DNA from: Ancistrus triradiatus
Taxonomy: Eukaryota > Chordata > Actinopteri > Siluriformes > Loricariidae
Direction of reading: 5' to 3'
NCBI GenBank assembly: GCA_025084515.1
Contig: JAJAGP010000019.1
Coordinates: 1,000,127-1,064,126 of the forward strand
DNA: 64,000 nucleotides
Position numbers and translations under genes: made by a program. Of the stretch, positions 25,201-37,200 are shown in pieces. The notes below the pieces were generated by a model, which saw only the letters and a list, made by a program, of their open reading frames with translations, ran no database searches and was not told the DNA's origin. The first letter of the stretch is position 1. The number at the start of each line of letters is the position of its first letter.

Positions 25201-28200
25201 CACAAACTTAAAGATATCAAACACCACGGGAGAAATCTTTAAACAAGAACATGCCTAAAAGTGCTGGAACAAAATCTGAAACCTGACTAATACCTTTCCT
25301 GCCATGAATTGATGTACCGTAACCTTGTGTGTGTCGCTGAAATGGATACTGATGCCAATAGCTTTGTTGAAAAAAACAAATAAACATACAAACTAGGCAT
25401 TCAACTAGGGCTGTTATATATTACATAATCAGGTAATCGCAATTATTTAAGATAATCACACTTAATTGTAACAATCGCAATTATGTAGGACTACAATAAT
25501 TTTCCAAAGTTGGTAGATTGTGAATTGGGTGTACTGGGTAACTGAGGCAGCTAGGTTTAAATAAAAGAAAGCTGTAAATGCAGTCATTGAGGCGTAATGG
25601 GGTTAATGAAAGCAAAATACTTCTAACTTGGTGTTGTAACAGGTTTAGAGGGCAGCGTTGTGTAATGTTGGTGTGTTTGTTAGCTGTGTAGTAAATTCTA
25701 TATTTTTGGCATGTATGCTAGCAGAATGAGGTTTGTTACTGCAGCTTCACTCAAGCTGCTTCCGTCATCAGCTCCAGCCCCATCATACCCAGGCCACTTA
25801 ATGCCGATGTGCATATTTTACATTTTATTTGAATTATGACTGAATGACTTTAGTTTCATTCTTAGATGTATCATTTACGCTGCCCAAGGAGGTTGGGTCC
25901 CTTTTTGAGTCTTGGTCCTCCCAAGGTTTCTTCCTCATAACACTTAGGGAGTTTTTCCTTGCCACTGTCGCCCTAGGCTTGCTCAATTTGGGACTGGACG
26001 TAGATATTAGGAGATAATCTCAACTTGTAAAGTTGCTTTGAGACAATGCTCCATTTTTGGGGGTCTGGAACGAATTAATTCATTTCATTTCATTTATTTA
26101 CAGCATTTAGCAGACGCCCTTATCCAGAGTGACTTACAATTGATACAACCTTACAATCCAAGCAATTGTGGGTTAAGGGTCTTGCTCAAGGACCCAACAG
26201 TGGTAGCTTGGCAGAGATGGGAATTCAATTTACATTATTCCTTATGGGACAAATTTACACGGTAATCGTTGTTTTCGGGTCTCGCCAAGCCTTCTGGAAC
26301 GAATGAATGATGAGAACCAAGGTACCACTGTACAGATCTTTCATTGAAGTGTAATGAGTAGAATAAAGTATATTATAATATTAAAGTATAATATTAAAGT
26401 TGTACTTAAGAAAACGTGCTATCATTTTTGGTCAAAACACTTCTCACACTCTGGGAGCTGGCAGTAAAAAAATATGTTCAGGAACAAATGGGTTCTGTGG
26501 CTGCCCCAGATTTTGTAAGCAGTGTTATCTTCGACTTCAAACAGTAACCTTCCTGAGAATTAACAAACCACATAGTTTAATGAAGTACATTTTTACTTTC
26601 CACGTCTGTAGAAATATAAACATGCCACAAATACAACTTTGCTTAATGTCTAGGTATTGTGTTATCTTTTCCTTAAGTATGGCCTTTATAGCAGTACTGT
26701 ATTATACATATTTCCACATGTCTCATTTACTCAGATGAAGAAACCAGCAGCCAGGGAAAACCAGAGAGCAGTGTTGAGAGCTTCGGGCGGAGTCTCTATC
26801 CTGAACTTATGAAGGTAGATTAAAAGTTTAAAAAGCAGTCGATTTGTGACGTAACACGTCTCTGACTCTCTCTTTTTCTGTCACTCTTTTGGTCTTGTTT
26901 ATATTTCTCCAGTATGGCAGAGAAACAGACCAACTCAATAAAATCAACAGGAATGAAAGTCGACAGAAGATCCTTACCCTGGATCCAGAGATTCAGGTAG
27001 CTAAATGCAGCAGTATGATCTGCTGAACCTTAATTTGTTTAACTGTGTCTGTCTTGTACTCTTCCTTCATCTGTAGTGTAATGGCCAGGTCTAAGTGATA
27101 TGGTCTCGTTTCCTCAGAGACTGGATTTTTCTGGCATCGAGCCAGATGTGAAGCCGTTTGAAGAGCGCTTCGGTCGTCGCATCATGGTCAGCTGCCATGA
27201 TCTGACCTTCAACCTGCAGGGCTCCGTCAGTGAGAACGATGGACTTCTTACCAATGTATATATTATGCATTTTACACATTTTATTGTATCATTTTTTTAG
27301 TAAACACCATGTGAAAACAGTGAGCAACACTTTCCTGTTATACAGATCCCAGAATGTACTAATGGTAATACCTTGCATCTATATTTAGAACCATCTGGAT
27401 ATATATTAACTCACCCTAGAAAGATCAGTTACAGAGGGTAGCATACTTTTGGCACAAGCACGGCTGTGCTGAGAGAGTGCTATAAACCACAGTAATGAAC
27501 AAAGTCCTGTCTAGCAGAGCACTCCAATATAGCTAATGGGCAGGAATGTTGACAGACCTTAATGTGGTTGGAAAAGGCTGGTAATCCTCCCAGAAGGAAG
27601 AGAGACTTGGGTGAAAACTCACACTGTGGCTAGTTAGAGTTTTGATATTTTGTTTGTGCGTTTCACGTTTTTGCTTCATGTTTATTTATTCTCCTTCCTT
27701 CTAACTGTAGTTGGAGCCTTTCTTCATTAGTTTGGCCTTATTCGATGTGAGCAAGGGGTGCAAGATCTCGGAAGACTTCCATGTAGATCTCAATCCCCCC
27801 TGTGTGAGAGAGATGCTGTCAGAAACACCTCATACACCCACCAAGACAGAGGGAAAAGAAGTGGAGGGTGGAATAAGAGTCAGTGGCTTACCTCTAATCG
27901 AGAGGGTGTCGGAGTCTGTTCTGCGGCTTCCAACTCAGGTAGCTGGGAACAACGTTTACAAGCATTTTAAATGACAACATATCCGTGAGAGTTTAGCTTT
28001 ATTGTTCTGCGTTGTGTAGAACATTTGTTTTTACAATCAAGTCAAGTCAAGTCAGATTTATTTATATAGCGCTTTTTACAATGGAGCATTGTCTCAAAGC
28101 AACTTTACAAGTTTAGATTATCTCCTAATAACTACGTCCAATCCCAAATTGAGCAAGCCTAGGGCGACAGTGGCAAGGAAAAACTCCCCTAGGTTCTAGG

Positions 28201-31200
28201 GAAAGAAACCTTGGGAGGACCCAAGCAAGACCAAAAAAGGTACCCAACCATTCCCCTTGGGCGGCGTAGATGAATAAATCTAAGAGCCTAAACTAAAAAG
28301 TCCATGGGAGTCATGGTCGAATAAAAATGTGAAATTTATAATGCAACAGTGGAAGCTCCCCATCAGATGAACATCCATGTGTGGGGGGGACCCGGAACTT
28401 GCCGGAAACACAGCTCGGAGAGAGAAAACAGGAAAATGTAAGTAGTTATGATTAAGAGCACAGTGTGTTTATTACAATCACTGATGCCATGTCAATCACT
28501 TGATGCCAAGTGTAGCAATTAGCTATAGCAGCATACAGCTAGAAAGCTAGAAAGAGGAGAACTGGTAGGGAAAACACAGCCAAGAGGGAATCCACATGAG
28601 ACAATTGGCAACCCCAACGTAGCCGGCAGAAAGAATACAGCAAACCCAACGTCTCTGATCACCATAAGACTCTTTGACTATGAACCCCCAGCTCTGCCCT
28701 TATTCTAAGGTAAGGATGCATGAGTCAAGATCACGAGGACCGAAGCCTAGTTCAGCCAGACCGCCCACTCGACACTCTTGGCTAGCGGACATTATTGTGT
28801 AATATTGAGCTGGCCAAAATGCACTGAATGGCCACTTTATAAGAGATAGAGAAGGTAGTGCATTGGACCTCCATTGGCCTTCATACTAATAGGTTGATCT
28901 ATACATACCTGTGTTCTCCAGGGAATCTTCTCTGTGACCAACCCACACACTGACATCTTCCTGGTGGCCCGGGTGGAGAAGGTTCTGCAGAATGGAATCA
29001 CTCACTGCGCTGAGCCTTACATTAAGACATCAGACATGAGCAAGGTGTGTATATGTGACAGCCTGAGGGCAAACCTATAAACTGAGAGTTGTCACGTCAT
29101 TAAAATATATAAATGACTTTTCTTTAATCTTCAGCTCTGGTTTGCCTTCACATATTGTATTTACTATGTAACCTTACATTCAATTACAGTGCTACCTCGA
29201 TTCGTCATTAATTCGTTTAAGTTGTTGAGAACCGAAAATGATGAGTACCGGGCAAATTTTACCCATAAGAAACATTGTAAATGGAACGAATCCGTTCCAG
29301 ACCCCCAGAAATCCACACTGTATAAGGCTTTATATGTAATGGAGTTGTAATGTACAGGTGCTCCCTGATTTATGATGGAGATATGTTCCGATAAATCCAT
29401 CACACATTAAATGTATCATGAACTGAGGAGTTTAATGTAATCCATACTGTATCATAATTGAGCCTATTACACATTAAAATACAGTTTGCCAAAGTCATTA
29501 ACACAAAGCTTTTTTATAGTAAAGTGTTGAAAAATCTCATGGAATTTAGTGAGTAATGAATTGAAAGTGAAAAGTATAAAGCAAAAGTCTTATTCTATCA
29601 GTGAACTCAGGGCGCTAGCATAGCTTCTAAGGTAAATGCAGCCTGTGTTCTGGAGCATTCAGTTCCTTTCGGTTTTCTCTTATAATTAATTGGCACTCGT
29701 GTGTTAGGTATTTTTTTTACGTACCATATATTCTTAGTGGAAATAAGTCACCGTAGGAAAATTAAGGATAACAGTCAGCCAGAAAGGAAAATGACAATGT
29801 ATTTATAATAAATGCTAGCACATTTTTTCATCTAATTGTTAGTATTTTTGTCTGTATATATAGTGTTTAAGAATACAATAAAACTCCAATAATGCATATA
29901 ATGCTTAAAGCGGTGTAGATTTTCAGGGGGTCTGGAACGGATTCATTCAATTATTTTCCATTAGATGTTTAATTTCTTATGGGGAAAAAAATTCTCGTTA
30001 GTCGTTGTTTTCGAAACTCGAACCAATGATGAGTACCAAAGTACCACTGTAGAAGTCATTTATCTTGGGTCAGACGGTTTAGTGCACAACTACAAGGTGG
30101 TACTAACTATAGCGGTGACATTGCTATCAATAAACTTTATCTACTCAGCTCTTCTGTCCGCTGAGGCTGAGCTTTATGCAGCCTACAACAAAGAAGTTCC
30201 CTTGTGTAGTTCTTAGCTTCAGCATAATGCTAGAGTATCCAGTATAAATGTAGTTCTCCAGCCATGGGTGGAGTCACTTAGATGAGTGGTGGTATAATTC
30301 TACAGGGCCAGCTTGTATGAATCGGAGCCAGATATAAAGGGCTTGCTGAATGCCATGTTTTCAGACCTAGACTGCCCACAACGAAATGACTGGGTTGTGT
30401 GATTTCACAGTCTGTTGGTTGGTAGGCACTCAAAATATATAATAACCAAATATATGTGCACAAGCACTGAAAAGGCATGTTTCACATTATTTGTCCTCTT
30501 TAACAATTTCTTGATTAGAAAGTTGAATAAAACTGTTATTAGAACACATTTCTAGTGATATTTTTTTCAAGTGAAATTAGTTTTTACCTAACCAAGGTGT
30601 AAAAAGGTAGTTTTTGTTTCTTATTATTAAAACTGTGAACTGAATCAGTGACAGTGTGATGAAACCTTGGGTACTGGCATTCATGTGAATGTATCTTTGA
30701 CAGGTACCACCTACCTATACATGGATACATACCAAATACACTCCTTCATTGCAATGGTATTCTTTAATGGCAGTGGCCTCTTATCAGCAGGATAATGCAC
30801 ACTGTGACACTCCAAAATTTGGAATGTGAAAATTAGAAATGGGTTGAGGAACATGAAAGACTTCAAGGTGTTGACTTGGCCTCCAGATTCCCCAGTTCTT
30901 AATCTGATCAAGCATCTGTGGGATGTGCTGGACAAACAAGTCAGATCCATGGAGTCCCCACCTCACAACTTGCATGACTTAAATGATCTGCTGCTACCTT
31001 CTTGTTGCCAGATACCACAGGAAACCTTCAAAGATCTTGTGGGTTTCATATTTTGAAATGTCAGAGCCTTGGGGGCACGAGGGGGTCCTACACAATATTA
31101 CTCAGGTGGTTTTAATGTTACGGCTGATCAGTGTATGTATCACCCATGTTAGCTGATCTACTACAGCTTGAACTCTTCCACTGCTTGTTAGATCTTTATT

Positions 31201-34200
31201 GGCTTGAAATGGCACCTCATTGGGAGCTTGGAGACGTTCTGTATTCTTCTTGTTGGACGTCATAGATGGTGCCAGTAATTATATTGTATTTATACTTGTT
31301 TAAAGTTCACTAGAATGTTTTTTTCTTTTGGCTATATGATTTACAGACAGTCCAGAAAGTGCTAAAGTCAGCCAAACAGACGTGCCAACGGCTTGGTCAG
31401 TACAGGATGCCCTTTGCTTGGGCTGCCAAGTAAGTCTCTCTATATGTTATAGAACTGAATAGAATGTTTTAATTTAAAAAAGGTTCGGCTTAATTCTAAG
31501 GACGGTAACATCTAACATCTAACTGTACTATATATAGTACTGTGCAGAATCTTAGGCCACTATTAGATTTGGTGTTTCAGCAATGGTATAATGACCATAT
31601 GTAGTTATTTTATATATAATTATAAAACATATAATGATTTCAGTATCTCAATAAAGATACAAGCAGAAAGAAATATGTACACACAATTAAAAAAAACCCA
31701 CATTTTTCAGAACAAATTTGCCTTTACAGACAATAGTCTACAGAATAATAATTTGTGACCTCCCTGAAAAAGTGGCTTCTTGGCTGCTACCCATCCAAAA
31801 AGACCATTCCAGATCAATCTTCTTCTGACTGTAGAAGGGTCAGCTTGGCATCTTGATAAAGCTGCGAGATGCTGCTGCTGCTTAAATGTAACTGAAGGTC
31901 ACACTAAATACTTTGGCACTGTAGCCTACAGAAGCTGTTTTTCTGATTTATTTATTATTATTATTATTTTATTTAATACTGCATGCAAATTCCTTGGATT
32001 TTCTGGTTGTATTCTAATAGAGAGACAGAAAGACAATTATATATGGTCATTATACCATTGGTAAAACAACACATCTAATGGCAGCGTGGTGGCCTGAGAC
32101 TTTTGCACAGTACCACATTTCCATGTTTGTTTTCCATGTGTAAATTCAGTAAACATTAATTCTCAACATTTCATTGTTATTTCAGGCAGGTATTTAAAGA
32201 TGCCCAGGGTAGTTTGGACATGGATGGAAAGTTCTCCCCTCTGTATCGCCAGGACAGCAGTAAGATCTCCATAGAAGATCTTATCAAGCTACTGCTTGAC
32301 ATCAGGAAGTGCGTATATGATTTTTTTTGTGTGTGCTTGAACATGTTTGTCTTGTATTCACTGTGAACTGAGCTCCTTTTTTTCTTATAGACCAGAAAAA
32401 AGTAAGCTGCAGATAATTCCAGGACAGCTGAATGTCACTGTCGAGTGTGTACCACCAAACATACCAAGTACGTACTCAACACTATGACTGTCTAGATGAT
32501 ACTTCAACATTACTGGTTGTTTTAAATTAATCCCTGTCATTGTAAAGGGGTTAATTTGACTGAACAGTGTAAGTTCCAGTTTGTGTTGATGGCACGTCAT
32601 GTTTCACTTGCTTGACAACCAGTTTGTGCAACAACAATCTCCAATAGCAAGATCACCTCACCAAATATCAGCCACTTCTGCAAATATTCTATTATTCTAA
32701 TATTAGATATTATATTATACTTCTCCCTTCATTTAGAATACCAGTGAGCAAAGTGGTCATAGTCATGCATAATCGACACCCAATATGACAGGCTAAAACC
32801 TTTAATATGAACAAGTTCCACAACACGTGCTGACATTTGCATGGATTGCATCTCGGTCTATATTCACTGTACTGATGAAGTGTCTCATAACACCACTAGT
32901 GATGTACGGATACATTTGTGCACTTTCAGCTTGCTTTAAGGGAACCTTAAGTTTCTGGCTGTTAATGCACTAACACATACAGTTTCAAGGAGTTTTCCAT
33001 CACTTACACAATACAAATACAGGTGTCCCACAATTTATAGGGGGGAAACGTTCCGACAAATCCATAGCAAGTCTAATGTATTGTAAACCGAGGAGTTTAA
33101 TATATACTGTATATGTCATAGCCTAGCTTAGCTTAAGCATGCTACCTTAAACACTTATATTAACCTACAGTTGGGCAAATCATTAATTATCATTATTAGT
33201 GATCATTAGTATCGTACTGCATATCACTTGCCCAGGGAGTCAAAATAGCAAAAATCAGAGTATGGTTTCTGCTGAAGATGTATTTACCGTATTTTCCGGG
33301 CTATAAAGCGCACTGGGTTATAAGGCGCGATATCAATGATCGACTTCTAACGGATCTATTTTCATACATAAAGCGCACCGGGTTATAAGGCGCATTAAAT
33401 GAAACAAAACTCTTAAGTTCCGTCAGACAAATGTGCCTTTACAGACAATAGTTACAGAATAAACTTTGTGACTCCCTGAAAAGTGGCTTCTTGGCTGCCT
33501 ACCCATCCGCAAAAAGACCATTCCAGATCAAAATCTTCTTAGCTGCTAGAAGGGTCAGCTGGGCATCTGATGTATATAGCTCAGCGAGAGTTGCTGGATG
33601 CTGCCTTAAAATGTAACTGAAGGTACACTAAAATACATTTAGAGCCTGTCGCAGCCTACAGAAGCTCTAGTTTTTCTGATTTATTTAGTTATTATGATTA
33701 TTTTATTTAATATGAATGCAATTCCTTGGATTTTCTGGTGTATCTAATAGAGAGGACAGAAAGACAATTATTATGGTCATTATTTTACATTGGTGTAAAA
33801 CAACAACATCTAAGGCAGCGTGGTGGCCTGAGATTTTGCACAGTACCCAAGTTCCATGTTTGTTTCCATGTGTAAATTCAGAAACAGTAATTTCTCAACA
33901 TTCTTGGATTGCTCTTCAGGCAGGGTATTTAAAGATGCCAGGGTAGTTTGGACATGGAGGGAAAGTTCTCCCTCTTGTAGCGCCAGGACAGCAGTTAAGA
34001 TTTCCATAGACAAGATCTTATCAAGCTACTGCTTGACATCAGATCGAGAAGTGCGTATATGATTTTTTTTGTGGTGCTTGAACATGTTTGTCTGTATTCA
34101 CTGTGGTGAACTGAGTCATTTTTTTTCCTTATAGACCAGAAAAAAGTAAGCTGCAGATAATTCCAGGACAGCTGGGGGGCTGAATGTCACTTGGCGAGGT

Positions 34201-37200
34201 GTGTACCACCAAAACATCACAAGTACGTACCACACTATGGACGTAGAGATGATACTGCAAAATCTGGTTGTTTTAAATTAATCCCTGATGTAAAGGGGTT
34301 AATTTGATGAAAATTGTAAGTTCCAGTTGTGTTGATGGGGGCGTCATTGTTTTCATTGCTTGAACACCAGTTTGTGCAACAACAACTCCAATGCAAGATC
34401 ACTCACAAATCTCAGCCATTTCGCAGAAATATTCTAGTATTATCTTAGCTCTTATATTACCTTCTTCTGCCTTTCGGAAGACAGTGCGGACACCCCGAGT
34501 GGTCGAGTTGCTTACCCTCTGCGCCCCCCCTTAAGGTACACCTTTATGACCCGTTCCGTACCCGGCCCGCTGGTTTCGGACCATTCGTTTTTTACTGCGC
34601 CGTACTTGGTGTGGTTGTTTGTCGCGCATGTTGCCCCACTGTGGGGGCACACCTATGCCCCTCACATAGCGCTGGTGTGTGATCACCCCCTTTCAGTCGA
34701 ACCCTATTGCTCTGCGTACTACTGCTTAATCTAACACAACTCGTAGGGTCCCCACGAGCTTCCGCTTCCTCGCGCCCTTGCTTTCGCTGTCTTTTGCCCT
34801 CACTACGTAGATTATGTGATGGAAGCACTACACTTATTGACGTGCTGCTCCTGACGATCTTACATCCGATATGACAGTTCCGCCCCTTCTGTCTATTGTG
34901 TTCCCTTTTCCCCCCTTTTTTTAGATGTCCTGTCACCACGTCTTCTCCCCTACTTAGATCTCGTCGTACTCGGTTGGACACCTTATTTATATTTTCTTGC
35001 TTGCTTTACCTGTCCTCTCTTGTGTCGCTGTCTTTTGCTCCATTCTACGTTCGGTTCTGCTTTTGGCACTGTGTGGACTTGCTATGTCGTCTTCGGGCTC
35101 GTGGTTGTGGTATAGTGATTTTTTTTGTTGTTGCCCGTTTCGTCGATACGCTCTCATTCTGCCTGCGAGATATTCCTTCTCTTTTCGCCCATCCATGCAC
35201 TGTTGCTTCTGCCCTTTTCTATCTCTTCACGTTTCGTACTTTTTTTGTCTTTTCGCTTACACATTTCTTGCATGGTCGTTGTGTTCCAATTTTTATACTG
35301 AACTTTTTAACTCTCTGTCCCTCCATTTTCTCTCTTGCGGATTGCTCACTTTCACTCTGTTATCCATGTTGTTCCTTTATCTTTAGTCAAATCTTAGTGT
35401 GCTTTACTCTCTGACAGGCCTTGGTGCCTCCACTATGTTCTGCGCGTATTTTTCATTGATTTTTTTTTTGCTCTTCTCTGCTACTCCTGTCTTGTCCTGT
35501 TTCATTCTTGAATTTTTCCTTTTTTCCTCACACTTTTGTATCTCTGTGTCGTTATGTTCTTATCACAACTGTATATGTCCATCTGCACATTTTATTCTCG
35601 AAGTACTGGTTACTTGGATGAGAAAGCCAGTCTTTTTCCCGTATGTTTCCGGCCCCGATATATTAGTTTGCCCATTGGGCCTTTTCATAATTGCGCCCGC
35701 AGCATATCAATATCGAAGCGCAAAGTATTTATTACATAACAAAAAGCAGCACGGGCGTCTCTGTTCTGCGACCCTAGCCGCCCGCCAGCCCCTTTAACTG
35801 CCCACCCCCCACCCTCTCCTCCCCACCCGCTTCTTCCCCCCCCTCTATCCTCCCCCCCCCCCCCCCCCCCCCCCCCCCCGTCCCCCCCCCCCCCCTCCCC
35901 CCCCCTCTCTCGATCTCCCTTTCTCCTCCCCGACCACCCCCCCCCCCCCCCCCTCCTTCCCCTAGTCCCTTCGCCCCGCCTCCCTGCCCCCTCTCCCCTC
36001 TCACCCCCCTGTCCCCCCCGCCCCCCCCCCCTCCAGGGGTCTCCCCTCCCCCCCTGTTCCCCTCCACCTCCCTCTCTTGCCCCCCCCTTCTCCCGCCCCC
36101 CCTACCTTCTCTTTTCCTCCCCCCCCCCCTCCCCCCCCCTTTCGTCCCCCCTGCCCCCTATGCTCAACCCTCCCCCTCCCCCTCCCTCTTTCCCCATCCC
36201 TCCCCCACCCCTCCCTCCCCCCCCAGCGCGCTATGCCTCCCCCCCTGTTCCCTGCCCCACCCCGCCCCCCTTCGGTTGCCCCACCCCCCCGCCCCCACCT
36301 CCCCCTCCTAGCCGTCCCCCCCCCCCTCCCCCTCCTCCCTCCCCCCTCCCCCCCCCCTCTCCCCCCCCCCCCCCCCCTCCCCCCCCCCTCCCCCCCCCCC
36401 CCCTTCCCCGTCCCCTCCCTCTTGCCCCCCCCACCTCCCATCCCTTCCCCATCCCCCCCCGCCCTCTCCGCCCCCACCTCCCCTACTCCCCTCCCCATCC
36501 CCCCCCCCCCCCCTCTCCACCCCCCCCTTCCGCCCCCCCCCCCCTACCTGCCCTGCCCCCCCCCCCCCCCCCCCTTCTCTCCCCGGCCCCTTACCCCCTC
36601 CTTTTCACCCATTTCTCTCTTTCCCCTCGATTGCCCCCTCCTGCCTCTCCTCCATTCAGACCTTCCCTCTACCCCCCTCGATCCATCCCCCCTCGCCTCC
36701 CCCCTCCACCAACCCATCTACACAAACCACACTACCACCTCCTACTCGCCCCTCCCTCGGCTTTCATACCCCTCTTCCTCCCCCCACCCCGCCCCCCCGC
36801 TCCCACCCCCCCTCTCTATTCCCCCCGACCCCCCCCCTCCCCGCCCCGCTCCCCCCCCCCTCCCCCCCCCCTCCCCCCCTCCCTTTCACCCCCCCCCCCC
36901 CGCTCTCCCTCCCTAGCCCCCCGTTCCCACCCCTCTCCCTATCACTCCTCTTTCTTTCTCCCCCCCCTTAACCTCACCCCCCCCCCCCCCCACACCACAC
37001 CTCCCCTCCCCGCCCACCCCCATCCTCCCTCGTTTCGCCCCCCGCCTCCTTGCCCCCACCCCCCTCACCCCCTCCCCCAATTTCCCCACCACCTCCCCCC
37101 CCCATCCCCCTCTCCTCCCCCCCCCATTCACACTCCCCACTACACTTTTCTGCCCCCCTCATCTCCTCCCCCCCCCCCATGCCCCAGCCCCCCCCCCCCT

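Noticed and set aside
33920..34222. True tandem duplication of dock11 exons
   Set aside because: Random indels occur at similar density in exon and intron and the copy is joined to junk sequence. Sequencing error is the simpler reading.
34896..35797. Cys/Phe-rich frames resembling multi-spanning membrane proteins
   Set aside because: T/C-rich composition gives Phe, Leu, Ser and Cys by chance. Two overlapping frames show the same pattern and there is no flanking gene structure.
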